Translations under genes and position numbers: made by a program
Shown: in pieces, positions 55,963 to 64,000 of the stretch
Layout of the letters: each line of letters begins with the position of its first letter
How positions within the stretch are numbered: the stretch's first letter is position 1
Notes under the pieces: model-generated
What the model saw: the letters and a program-made list of their open reading frames with translations, nothing else
What the model was told of the DNA's origin: nothing
Databases searched by the model: none
Assembly: GCF_003480915.1 (NCBI RefSeq)
Contig: NZ_QUKD01000001.1
Coordinates: 806,001 to 870,000, forward strand
From: Parabacteroides sp. TM07-1AC
Lineage (GTDB): Bacteria; Bacteroidota; Bacteroidia; Bacteroidales; Tannerellaceae
DNA: 64,000 nt
Direction of reading: 5' to 3'

Positions 55963-58305
55963 TTAATTATCTTTTATATTATTCACCGGATTGGAAGTAG
56001 CCGCCTGGTAGCTCTGTACCAATACGGTAAAGAACGAGATGAACAGACAGAATACACCCGCTGCCGCATAAATCCAGGGAGACAGCTCGATTCGATACGA
56101 ATAATCCGAAAGCCACCCATTCATAAAATACCAGATTACCGGTATGGCGATGATAAAGGCGATTGCCACATAGGTAAGGAACGCTTTTACCAGCCGGACA
56201 AGTACCTGCGCATTTGTAGAACCGAAGACTTTACGTACTGCTATCTCGGAAGAACGCTGTTGGATAAAATAGGTTGACATCGCCAGCAATCCCAGTAAAG
56301 AGATCAGGATTGCAATCATGGCAAAGATCGATACGATCTTCAAGGTCCTTTGCTGGGCGGCAAACGACCGCTCTACCTGCTCGTTAATGAACATTCCCAT
56401 AAATTCCATTCCCGTATATTTCTCGTAAACAATATCTATCTCTTTACGGGCAGCAAACGGATCCCCTTTCACCTCTACAATGATATTGCGCGGATTCATA
56501 TCTTCCCGGTTCGAACAAAGTATCACAAGTCCCGGAAGTTTTTGCATCAGGATATTATTCATCTGGAAATCCTGAACGATACCGGCCAATGGCGTATCGA
56601 ACGCAGCCCTGTGCTTGAACGAGGCAGCATCTTCCGGCAGTTCCAGAGCTTTCATAAACTCTTCAGAGAGATAGTATTTGACCGATCCGGCGACATGATT
56701 GTCACGCAGTATCTTAAAGCCCAGAATATCGAAATAGGTCTGATCGCCCCGAAACTCTTGTGAGCTGATACTCTTATTGTCGTAACGGCCACTGAAGTTC
56801 ATACCCATAGTGAAAGGAGTTCCTTCCGCCAGTCCGACCCGGCTGACACACGCCAGTTGTTCCAGTTCGTTTGCCAGGGTATAGCTGCTTTTCTGATCAG
56901 GCAACTCTCGTGCATAGATATCGAGCACATTTACCGTATTATATCCTAACGGAGCATTTATCAGATACCTGATCTGCAAAAACATAGTAAGCGAGGCAGC
57001 CACCAGGCAGATTGTTATCAGATTCTGGAAAATGATAAAGAACTTGCTAAACACCATTTTCGTCTGTTTACGGAACGTACCCCGTACCACTTCGATCGGC
57101 TTCGCGTTCGATATCACGATGGCAGGCAGCAACCCGGCAATAAATCCGACCAGGACGATCAGACAAATGACGATAATACCATTCACCGGCGTGATCATCT
57201 CGGTGATCTCTATCTTTTTCTGCAACAGGTCGCCGGCATAAGAAGCAAAGAAAAAAGCAAGGAATAAACCGACTACAAAAGAAATAGCCGTCAGCAAGGT
57301 CGACTCCATGATCAGGCGGGTAAATAGCTCCTTTCGCGAAGAGCCCAGCAAGCGGCGGGTAGCCATCTCTTTTGCCCGGAATCCCGTCTGTGCCACCGTC
57401 AGGTTGATATAATTGATAACGGCAAACAGCAGGATCAGCAAGCCGACCGAAAGCAGAATGACCACAAACTTCCAGTCTCCCTTTTCTATTGTAACAGCTC
57501 CGAATGATCCCTCCGGTTCCCAGAAATACAACTTATTCAGCGGGATAAATACAACTTCTGTAGAAAAGCCTCTTTCATATATCCAGAAAAAAGTATTGAA
57601 CCAGTCTCTTACCTCTTCTGATTTGGAAGCAATATCAGTACCTTTACGCTCCATCACAAAGACGTTCACAACACCGGCACTATTATAATCGTCAAACATA
57701 TTCTGTCCTACCGCTTTGATATTCTCGACCTGGAACAGAATATCCTGATCGGGAATGACCGAATGACGAATATTTTCCATCACTCCATTGACCACCAGTG
57801 TCAACTCATCATTGATACGGATCGTTTTACCCATCGGGTCTTCTTTACCAAAGAACTTATTGGCAAAAGACTCGGAGATCACCGCATAGTTTTTGGCGGC
57901 CAATGCCTGTACCCGGTTCCCCTGTATCAACGGAACATTGAAAAAGTCGAAGAATGTCGTATCGGCCAGCATCAGATTGGCTGTCAGCGTTTCATTTCCA
58001 CGTTGAATCAAGGTATTGTCAAATATCCGGCACAAAACATGACAAACTTTCTCTATCTCCGGATAACGTTCTTCCAAACGGTATCCGATCTGGTAAGCTG
58101 ATCCGATATCCTCGCCATCACTTACAGCATAAATACGGGCTGCATTTTCATTTCCGCGGTCGGTCGACAACTCGCCGACCACGTAGGTTGCAATCAGGAT
58201 CACAAACATCAGCGAGACGGACAGACCGAACAGGTCGATCGCCGTATACCCTTTGTTTCGTCCCAGGAAATTAAAGAAGGACTTAAAATTCAATACATTG
58301 TTCAT
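55963..58305 (-). CDS. MacB/FtsX-type ABC transporter permease, subfamily B (copy 6)
   Basis: This 780-residue permease belongs to a second subfamily with a different start (MNNVLNFKSFFNFLGRNKGY) and TM1 at about 20-43 (LFGLSVSLMFVILIATYVVG). The central loop is KEMATRRLLGSSRKELFTRL, the later one SSEIAVRKVFGSTNAQVLVR, and the end FQ-type tail is replaced by VQSYQAATSNPVNNIKDN. Eight membrane segments are again predicted. It is a close paralogue of the next gene. A 96-bp gap upstream holds a hairpin but no clear promoter. A mixed operon of A and B types suggests that hetero-pairing of permeases around an ATPase dimer is possible. Confidence 0.9.
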   Translation of the reverse strand: MNNVLNFKSFFNFLGRNKGYTAIDLFGLSVSLMFVILIATYVVGELSTDRGNENAARIYAVSDGEDIGSAYQIGYRLEERYPEIEKVCHVLCRIFDNTLIQRGNETLTANLMLADTTFFDFFNVPLIQGNRVQALAAKNYAVISESFANKFFGKEDPMGKTIRINDELTLVVNGVMENIRHSVIPDQDILFQVENIKAVGQNMFDDYNSAGVVNVFVMERKGTDIASKSEEVRDWFNTFFWIYERGFSTEVVFIPLNKLYFWEPEGSFGAVTIEKGDWKFVVILLSVGLLILLFAVINYINLTVAQTGFRAKEMATRRLLGSSRKELFTRLIMESTLLTAISFVVGLFLAFFFASYAGDLLQKKIEITEMITPVNGIIVICLIVLVGFIAGLLPAIVISNAKPIEVVRGTFRKQTKMVFSKFFIIFQNLITICLVAASLTMFLQIRYLINAPLGYNTVNVLDIYARELPDQKSSYTLANELEQLACVSRVGLAEGTPFTMGMNFSGRYDNKSISSQEFRGDQTYFDILGFKILRDNHVAGSVKYYLSEEFMKALELPEDAASFKHRAAFDTPLAGIVQDFQMNNILMQKLPGLVILCSNREDMNPRNIIVEVKGDPFAARKEIDIVYEKYTGMEFMGMFINEQVERSFAAQQRTLKIVSIFAMIAILISLLGLLAMSTYFIQQRSSEIAVRKVFGSTNAQVLVRLVKAFLTYVAIAFIIAIPVIWYFMNGWLSDYSYRIELSPWIYAAAGVFCLFISFFTVLVQSYQAATSNPVNNIKDN

Positions 58306-58384
58306 TGTGGTGTTACTCTATATGTTACTACTAATTCATTAGCTCTATATAATATATAAAAGGTTTCGGTTGTTTCGGTTAAAA

Positions 58385-58410
58385 GATAATCAGGCAAAAG
58401 CCTAATTATC
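58385..58410 (-). terminator. Hairpin overlapping the stop codon of a permease gene
   Basis: GATAATTAGGC pairs with GCCTGATTATC (minus strand, one G-U) around TTTT, followed by TTTTAACC. The stem includes the TAG stop of the gene at 58402. It may attenuate transcription into the next two genes. Confidence 0.55.
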
Positions 58411-60750
58411 TTTTATATTTTCTACCGGATTGGCTGTTGCCGCCTGATAACTCTGTATAAACACAGTTACAAACGAGACAATCAGACAGAACATTCCGGC
58501 AACAACATAAATCCAGGGGGAAAGCTCGATCCGATAGGAATAATCGGTCAGCCATCCGTTCATAAAATGCCAGATCAACGGTATAGCGATGATAAAAGCA
58601 ATCCCCACATAGGTCAGGAAGGCTTTCACCAACCGGATCAGTACTTGTGCATTGGTCGAACCGAATACCTTGCGCACTGCTATTTCAGACGAACGCTGCT
58701 GGATAAAGTAAGTCGACATGGCCAGCAACCCCAACAACGAGATCAGGATCGCGATACCGGCAAAGGTCATAACGATTGTCAAAGTTCTTTTCTGAACCGT
58801 AAACGATTCTTCGATCTGTTCATCCATGAACTTACCAGTAAAGTCCAAACCGGTCAATTTTTTATAAGTGGCAGCCACTTCCCGGCGGGCAGTAAACGGA
58901 TCACCATTCACTTCTACGATGATATTATGAGGACGATCGAGTTCCTCTTTACTTTCGGTGAGAATCAGAACGACCGGAGAGTTCTTTTGTATTATATTAC
59001 GTAACTGGAAATCCTTTACAATACCGGCAACAGGATGTTTTCCCCAGGCGCTGAAATCAAAATCCGTAGCGTCTTCCTTCAATCCCAGAGCTTTTACCGA
59101 ACTTTCGGCAAGAAAATATTTATCCGGATCGGCTACATGGTTATCACGCAGGTATTCAAATCCCAAAATATCACTATATTCTTTATTACAACGAATGATC
59201 TGGAAAGGAATCGTCTTATCATCGTAACGGGCATTATAATTCATTCCCATATTGAAAGGAGTACCTTGTCCTAATCCTACCCGGTTGACGCTACCCAACT
59301 GTTTCAACTCACTCACCAGAGTATTACAGGATTGATTCTCCGGCAATTCATCTCCTTTTATATCGATAATATTGACTGAATTATATCCTAACGGAGCATT
59401 GATCAGATGCTTTACCTGCAAAAACATGGTAACAGAAGCTGCAATCAGACAAATCGTGATCGTATTCTGAAAAACAATAAAGAACTTGCTGAATACCATC
59501 TTCGTCTGTTTACGGAACGTACCCCGCACCACTTCGATCGGTTTTGCATTCGAGATAACGATTGCCGGTAACAAACCGGCTATAAATCCGATCAGGGCGA
59601 TCAGCAGTATCACAATCATACCATTCAACGGAGTGATCATTTCAACCAGATCTACTTTCTTCTGTAACAGATCACTCACAAAAGGAGCAAAGAAGAAAGC
59701 AAGCAACAAACCGACTAAGAAAGAAATAGTTGTCAACAATGTCGATTCTATGATCAAGCGGGAAAACAATTCTTTCCTCGAGGAACCCAGCAAACGGCGG
59801 GTGGCCATTTCTTTTGCCCTGAAACCGGTCTGTGCCACTGTCAGGTTGATGTAATTAATGACGGCAAACAACAAAATAAGCAAACCTACCGACAAGAGGA
59901 TCATCACAAACTGCCAGTTGCCTCTTTCTATCGCATAAAATCCATACGGATTGGTCTGTTCCCAAAAATATAACTCTGTCAGCGGAATGAAGCTAAGTCC
60001 CTTTACAGATCCATTCATATATGCCGGTACAAAGGCATTGAACCAATCCATGATATCCTTCGACCGGGAAGTAATATCTGCACCTTCCTGTTCCATCACA
60101 AAGACATTGGTCATTCCATAACTGTTGTAGTTAGCAATCCAACCTTCAGGAATTAAGGTATTGATATTTTCGATCCTGAACAGGATATCCTGATCCGGGA
60201 TAACGGAGTTCCGGATATCCTTCATCACACCATTCACCATCAGCGACAGTTTATCATTGATACGGATCGTTTTCCCCATCGGGTCTTCATTTCCAAAAAA
60301 CTTATTCGCAAAAGATTCGGAGATCACGGCATAGTTCTTTGCCGCCAATGCCTGCTCTTTACTTCCCTGTACCAACGGGAAATTGAAAAATTCGAAAAAA
60401 GTCGCATCGGCAAGCATCATATTTGCCGTTACATTATTCTCCCCGTTCCGGATCGGAGTATTTTCAAAGACACGGGTCATTGTATGACAGACTTTTTCAA
60501 TCTCCGGATAATGTTCCTCCAGACGAGTACCCAACGGATAAGCCGCACCGCTCGTTTGACCATCCGTCAAAACGTAGATACGGTCGGCATGCTCATGGTA
60601 ACGGTCGGTCGACAACTCACCGACCACATAGGTTGCGATCAAAATCACAAACATCAGCGAGACAGACAAGCCGAATAGGTCGATGGCAGTATACCCCTTG
60701 TTGCGTCCCAGGAACTTAAAGAATGATTTGAAATTTAAAATATTACTCAT
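58402..60750 (-). CDS. MacB/FtsX-type ABC transporter permease, subfamily B (copy 7)
   Basis: This 782-residue permease is the closest relative of copy 6: the first 50 residues and the last 120 are nearly the same, while the two periplasmic domains (about 45-285 and 440-660) differ more. That pattern fits a shared ATPase interface with diverged ligand or partner sites. It starts 19 bp after the stop of copy 8, so the two are co-transcribed from the sigma-54-like promoter upstream of 63142. A hairpin overlaps its stop codon. Confidence 0.9.
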   Translation of the reverse strand: MSNILNFKSFFKFLGRNKGYTAIDLFGLSVSLMFVILIATYVVGELSTDRYHEHADRIYVLTDGQTSGAAYPLGTRLEEHYPEIEKVCHTMTRVFENTPIRNGENNVTANMMLADATFFEFFNFPLVQGSKEQALAAKNYAVISESFANKFFGNEDPMGKTIRINDKLSLMVNGVMKDIRNSVIPDQDILFRIENINTLIPEGWIANYNSYGMTNVFVMEQEGADITSRSKDIMDWFNAFVPAYMNGSVKGLSFIPLTELYFWEQTNPYGFYAIERGNWQFVMILLSVGLLILLFAVINYINLTVAQTGFRAKEMATRRLLGSSRKELFSRLIIESTLLTTISFLVGLLLAFFFAPFVSDLLQKKVDLVEMITPLNGMIVILLIALIGFIAGLLPAIVISNAKPIEVVRGTFRKQTKMVFSKFFIVFQNTITICLIAASVTMFLQVKHLINAPLGYNSVNIIDIKGDELPENQSCNTLVSELKQLGSVNRVGLGQGTPFNMGMNYNARYDDKTIPFQIIRCNKEYSDILGFEYLRDNHVADPDKYFLAESSVKALGLKEDATDFDFSAWGKHPVAGIVKDFQLRNIIQKNSPVVLILTESKEELDRPHNIIVEVNGDPFTARREVAATYKKLTGLDFTGKFMDEQIEESFTVQKRTLTIVMTFAGIAILISLLGLLAMSTYFIQQRSSEIAVRKVFGSTNAQVLIRLVKAFLTYVGIAFIIAIPLIWHFMNGWLTDYSYRIELSPWIYVVAGMFCLIVSFVTVFIQSYQAATANPVENIKDN

Positions 60751-60769
60751 AATATCGATACTAAATTAG

Positions 60770-63142
60770 TTATTCACTTTTAACACTATTCACTGGATTC
60801 TCATTCGCTGCCTTCCAGTTCTGGAAAGTAACCGTCAGCATCGTGATCGCTGCCACAACGGCAAAAGCCAAAACAAACACCCACCAAAAGACCGGTGTCT
60901 TGTCGGAAAAGTTTTCCAGCCATTTATGTACTCCGTAATAAGCAAACGGGGCTGCTATGACAAAACATATACTGACAACCTTCAGGTAGATTTTATTGAA
61001 CATATTCAATATCTCCTGTACCGTCGCACCGAACACTTTCCGAACGCCGATCTCTTTCCGTCTGTATTGTGTCTCAAAGACTACCAAACCGAATACGCCC
61101 ACGATCGACAGAACGATAGCCAACAGGCTGAACAAGGTGATCATCTTTTTCAGATATTGTTCTTTATGATAGAGATTATTGAATACCGTATCGTAAAACT
61201 CGACTTCGAAAGGATAAGCCGGATCAATATCGGTAATCACCCGGTGGATATGGGCTACCGCTTCTTCCACGTTTGTTCCGACTTTCAGACGGATATAAGA
61301 AATAGTCAAACCACTGAATCTTTCACTAACCCTGAACATCAACGGTTTGTTAGACGAACGCAGAGAAGAAACCTTTATATTGTCGATGAAGCCGGCGATA
61401 CTACCTGTACCCATCCAGCTCTTTTCCAATGGATATCCCGGTTCCATATCAGGAACAACATCCAGCATCCGCTTGGTAAAGATACAAGCATAAGTAGAAT
61501 CACTTTGTGCATCCGAACGGCTAAAATCACGTCCGCTGGTGACGGGAATACCCATCACATTCAGAAAGTTCCATGAAACATCGATCACTTCGCTATTAAA
61601 TTCTTTATTATTGCAACGGAAATAATTGGCAGAATAGACATCCGAAGCTCCTACTATGGTATTGGCAAATCCTACATCCTCGATACCGGCATACTCTTTG
61701 AGCCGGTTTACCAATAGATCGCCGGACTTCGTGACTATATCCTGACTCAATGTCACCATCGCTACCTGGTCTTTATCGAATCCCAACTTGTAAGAACGCA
61801 TATAGTTATTCTGGATCTGTATAAAAGAAGAACCGATAATCAAACCGATGGAAACAACATACTGGAAACCGATCAAGGCCGTACGCAACTTCCGTCCTGA
61901 AGCAGACAGGCCGAAACTACCCTTCAATACCAGTGCCGGTTGGAAAGAGGTCATATACCATGCCGGATACAGACCGGCTACCAACCCCAATAATACAGAA
62001 ATACCCAACACCATAAATAACAGCGGTATATAATGCAGTAAATTCGTATCCGCTTCGACGAATGATAAAACTTCCGTCCTGTTCAATATCCAGGTCAATA
62101 AAAAGGCCAACAGGCAGGCAAATACACAAATAGATACCGCTTCGGCTACCAAACTTGCCCGCAAACTTGCTGTCGAACTGCCCAATACCTTCTGGGTATT
62201 GATACTTTTTATCCGCATCGGAGCCAGCGAAGTACTGAAATTCGTAAAATTGATCCCGGCAATGACGATGACCAGTAAAGCGATCAATACCAATAACCGC
62301 ATCGTATCGACATTTCCGGTCTTAATAAAATCATCCAACTGACCAGGCATATAATAAATGTCAGTGATAGGTATCAGTTGCAAGCGGGTTTCTTTATTGA
62401 CATTATATTTAGCAAAATCGAATGTACTATTGAAGTTATCCTCTACTACTTGGCGAGACTCAGGTGAATCGAGCAATAAATATCCCATAAAGTTCTGAGA
62501 AAGCCAATCATCTTCAAAGTGTTTATTCATTCGGGCATAAATCCCGTTTTCCATCTGCGAGTTTTCCGGAAAATCTTTATAGACAGCTCCGACGGTAAAG
62601 TTCATTTCATCTATATAAAACATTCTATCTTTCGAACGAATACTTTTGCCTATAGCCGATTCCTTGCCAAACATCCGTTTAGCCATACTTTCAGATATCA
62701 TTACCTTTTCCGGATCTTCCAGGCAAGTTGCCATTCCTTCCACCAAAGTCGGTTCGAATACTTTGGGAAAATCCGGATAGCAAGGGATAAATAGTTCTTT
62801 AAAACCTCTTTCATCATTTCCCTCTCCTACATTCACATAGGTTTTACTACTAAAAGAATTCAGCAATGTATAGGCTTCAATATGCGGAGACGAAGTAAAA
62901 GCAGCATTCGCTAACGCCTGGGGAATCACTGATGCATAAATATCTCCTTCGCCGTGATTCATATCTACCCGGCAAATACGGGACGCGGTCGGATAACACC
63001 GGTCGAAAGTCCGTTCATATTGAACCTGCATCATAATCACCAGAAAAGCAGTCAAGGCGACAGTCAGCCCCACCACATTCAGAAAAGACGCCATCTTGAA
63101 GCGGCGCAGTACGTTCACAAAGTTTCGTAATATTGTTTTCAT
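60770..63142 (-). CDS. MacB/FtsX-type ABC transporter permease, subfamily A (copy 8)
   Basis: This 790-residue permease starts MKTILRNFVNVLRRFKMASFLN, with TM1 about 19-39 and the same eight-segment plan; the loops are LKGSFGLSASGRKLR and RRKEIGVRKVFGAT, and the end is FQNWKAANENPVNSVKSE. It is the sister of copy 1 at the other end of the array. It is the first gene of a unit with copies 7, 6 and 5, behind a sigma-54-like promoter and paired dyads. Its function is unknown beyond the family role in ATP-driven export or envelope transfer. Confidence 0.9.
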   Translation of the reverse strand: MKTILRNFVNVLRRFKMASFLNVVGLTVALTAFLVIMMQVQYERTFDRCYPTASRICRVDMNHGEGDIYASVIPQALANAAFTSSPHIEAYTLLNSFSSKTYVNVGEGNDERGFKELFIPCYPDFPKVFEPTLVEGMATCLEDPEKVMISESMAKRMFGKESAIGKSIRSKDRMFYIDEMNFTVGAVYKDFPENSQMENGIYARMNKHFEDDWLSQNFMGYLLLDSPESRQVVEDNFNSTFDFAKYNVNKETRLQLIPITDIYYMPGQLDDFIKTGNVDTMRLLVLIALLVIVIAGINFTNFSTSLAPMRIKSINTQKVLGSSTASLRASLVAEAVSICVFACLLAFLLTWILNRTEVLSFVEADTNLLHYIPLLFMVLGISVLLGLVAGLYPAWYMTSFQPALVLKGSFGLSASGRKLRTALIGFQYVVSIGLIIGSSFIQIQNNYMRSYKLGFDKDQVAMVTLSQDIVTKSGDLLVNRLKEYAGIEDVGFANTIVGASDVYSANYFRCNNKEFNSEVIDVSWNFLNVMGIPVTSGRDFSRSDAQSDSTYACIFTKRMLDVVPDMEPGYPLEKSWMGTGSIAGFIDNIKVSSLRSSNKPLMFRVSERFSGLTISYIRLKVGTNVEEAVAHIHRVITDIDPAYPFEVEFYDTVFNNLYHKEQYLKKMITLFSLLAIVLSIVGVFGLVVFETQYRRKEIGVRKVFGATVQEILNMFNKIYLKVVSICFVIAAPFAYYGVHKWLENFSDKTPVFWWVFVLAFAVVAAITMLTVTFQNWKAANENPVNSVKSE

Positions 63143-63187
63143 CTATACTAATGTTTTGTCTTCTATTCTTTTTACATATTTGACTAT

Positions 63188-63203
63188 TCAAATCGTATGC
63201 CAA
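63188..63203 (-). promoter_or_regulatory. Sigma-54-like promoter D
   Basis: On the minus strand TGGCAT (63202-63197), 5 bp, then TTGA (63191-63188). It lies 45 bp before the ATG at 63142. Confidence 0.7.
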
Positions 63204-63256
63204 ACTAGTAAATTACTGATAATCAAGTAAATAACCAATCATTCTTTTAATATCTA

Positions 63257-63294
63257 TGTCAAATAATTGGACAGTTCTGTCTAGTTTTTTGACA
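63257..63294. promoter_or_regulatory. Paired 17-bp dyads, activator-site candidate D
   Basis: TGTCAAATAATTGGACA (63257-63273) and TGTCTAGTTTTTTGACA (63278-63294), centres 21 bp apart, 54 bp upstream of the sigma-54-like element. These are the least perfect of the four pairs. Confidence 0.65.
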
Positions 63295-63403
63295 TCCGAA
63301 GGCTATCAGTCTATTTATTTACAACAGCCATACAAAGTTTTTTAAAACAACCCTTCACCATCTATATTTTAGCCTCCAACTATTGATATTCATAACATAA
63401 AAA

Positions 63404-63433
63404 GGTGACGCCGCCTTGAAAAACAGCGTCACC
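63404..63433 (-). terminator. Hairpin with GGTGACGC arms, candidate terminator
   Basis: GGTGACGC and GCGTCACC form an 8-bp stem with a 14-nt loop; on the minus strand it is followed by TTTTTATG. It could end transcripts coming from the ninth permease gene. Confidence 0.55.
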
Positions 63434-63449
63434 CCATATTAGAAAGAAA

Positions 63450-63476
63450 TGACGCCGGAAATCACCTCCGGCGTCA
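63450..63476. repeat. Perfect 10-bp stem hairpin sharing the GACGCC arm
   Basis: TGACGCCGGA and TCCGGCGTCA pair fully around a 7-nt loop. It has no T-run and shares the GACGCC core with the hairpin at 63404-63433. Confidence 0.6.
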
Positions 63477-63505
63477 CCCTACAATTATTGAATATCAATC
63501 TACAT

Positions 63506-63530
63506 GCGTCACATTTTTTTTAGTGACACC
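63506..63530. repeat. Third GTCAC/GTGAC hairpin
   Basis: GTCAC (63508-63512) and GTGAC (63523-63527) flank a T-rich loop. The stem is short; it is noted because its arms repeat those of the two hairpins before it. Confidence 0.4.
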
Positions 63531-63672
63531 GAAAACTGATCAAACTTCAAAGTGTAGTATATCTCATCTATTCCCTTTGATAGTATTCTCCGGCAACTAT
63601 CTTCCTTCCGAACATCCACTAACAGCTAATTTACTATGCATTAATAGCTCCCTGCTTATTTTCTATTCTCAG

Positions 63673-63760
63673 CCTGTACAGGATAACAAAATACCCTGTA
63701 CACCCTAGTCGATTACCCTGTACATCGTACCGGATTATCCTGTACACCCTAGTGTTTGCA
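63673..63760. repeat. Four 22-bp direct repeats with CCTGTACA core
   Basis: CCTGTACA starts at 63673, 63695, 63717 and 63739, exactly 22 bp apart. The remaining 14 bp of each unit are partly kept (CCCTAGTCGATTAC-like). The core TGTACA is a palindrome. The period equals two DNA turns, as for a protein binding side by side on one face. Confidence 0.75.
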
Positions 63761-63848
63761 AACAGGCAGATATGCACTAATCTTCGACATAGCATACAAT
63801 AGATGCTCACCTGGTACCGGTTAGGAACTGGTTACATTCTACCTCTTG

Positions 63849-64000
63849 TTACTTATTCGATACACTATCTATCGGGTTGGCATTAGCAGCTTTGTAACTT
63901 TGGAAAAATACCGTTACAAGTGCAATGACGAGACAGAATATACCGGAGACAATAAAGATTAGCGGATTCAGGGAGATCCGGTATGAATAATCGGACAGCC
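63849..64000 (-). CDS. MacB/FtsX-type ABC transporter permease, subfamily B (copy 9, partial)
   Basis: Only the last 50 codons are in the window. The translation runs from LSDYSYRISLNPLIFIVSG through one membrane segment to YKAANANPIDSVSNK and a TAA. LSDYSYRI and the QSY-KAA-NANP tail place it with copies 6 and 7 in subfamily B. The rest lies beyond 64000. Candidate terminator hairpins for it are 400 bp downstream at 63404-63476, leaving an unusually long 3' region that includes the 22-bp repeats. Confidence 0.85.
   Translation of the reverse strand, partial: LSDYSYRISLNPLIFIVSGIFCLVIALVTVFFQSYKAANANPIDSVSNK

Larger units (their letters stand above)
63143..63848. other. 706-bp non-coding region with promoter, hairpins and 22-bp repeats
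   Basis: From left to right it holds the sigma-54-like promoter and dyads of the copy 8 unit (63188-63294), three hairpins with GTGAC-type arms (63404-63530), about 140 bp of AT-rich sequence without clear structure, and four 22-bp repeats (63673-63760). Short ORFs here lack coding character. Confidence 0.7.

Noticed and set aside
55935..60769. Sigma-54 modules upstream of the genes starting at 55934, 58305 and 60750
   Set aside because: The gaps are 28, 96 and 19 bp and contain no TGGCA-type element or dyad, so these genes seem to be operon members.
63523..63708. 61-codon plus-strand ORF near the right edge
   Set aside because: No domain, begins inside a hairpin and has no promoter-like sequence; coding is unlikely.
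63673..63760. CRISPR array
   Set aside because: The repeats have only an 8-bp fixed core, a 22-bp period and no spacers of CRISPR size; no cas gene is near.
63634..63795. 53-codon minus-strand ORF across the 22-bp repeats
   Set aside because: The translation is low-complexity (repeated VYR/CTG-type residues) created by the DNA repeat, without a convincing start signal.

Overview
The window looks like a chromosomal segment of a gut member of the Bacteroidales; Parabacteroides or a close relative is my best guess. The grounds are SusC/SusD pairs, SusD and enzyme lipoproteins, a serine-type sulfatase, an ECF sigma/FecR pair with an STN-bearing SusC, an RRM RNA-binding protein, and many upstream regions with the Bacteroides -33/-7 promoter (TTTG, about 19-21 bp, TAnnTTTG). 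The genus call is inference. No rRNA, tRNA, CRISPR array, insertion sequence or phage gene was seen.

Positions 1-42718 are a large glycan-utilisation region, almost all on the minus strand. From right to left it carries: a GH2 with a CBM-like N-terminus (39299-42718); GH31 plus GH2 (33693-39051); a GH101-like endo-alpha-N-acetylgalactosaminidase plus a GH95-like enzyme (27839-33528); GH29 plus GH3 (23828-27613); an ECF sigma factor on the plus strand (23153-23752), divergent from FecR, SusC, SusD, GH27 and a sulfatase (13497-22962); a DUF2007 gene (13181-13405); a second SusC/SusD pair (8224-12917); GH2 (5114-8017); GH89 (2653-4875); and a large putative glycoside hydrolase running off the left edge. 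Hairpin terminators and -33/-7 promoters between blocks divide it into several transcription units. GH101, GH89, GH29, GH95, GH27, GH31, three GH2 enzymes and a sulfatase together fit stepwise removal of caps and of core 1 from sulfated, fucosylated mucin-type O-glycans. The SusC/SusD pairs would bind and import the released sugars. FecR and the ECF factor would sense the STN-type SusC.

A small RRM gene (43107-43352, plus strand) separates this region from the second one.

Positions 43447-64000 hold nine tandem minus-strand genes for large MacB/FtsX-type ABC transporter permeases of about 780-796 residues, the ninth cut by the window edge. They form two subfamilies. No ATP-binding subunit, membrane-fusion protein or outer-membrane channel is present in the window.

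The most striking signal is regulatory. Four upstream regions (genes starting at 45807, 50785, 53385 and 63142) each carry a sigma-54-like element (TGGCA[CT], N5, TTGA). Each also carries, 53-55 bp further upstream, two 17-bp dyads close to TGTCTAAT-N-ATTAGACA whose centres are exactly 21 bp apart. This predicts an NtrC-family activator controlling the array. Beside the ninth gene is a 706-bp non-coding stretch with three GTGAC-armed hairpins and four copies of CCTGTACA at an exact 22-bp period.
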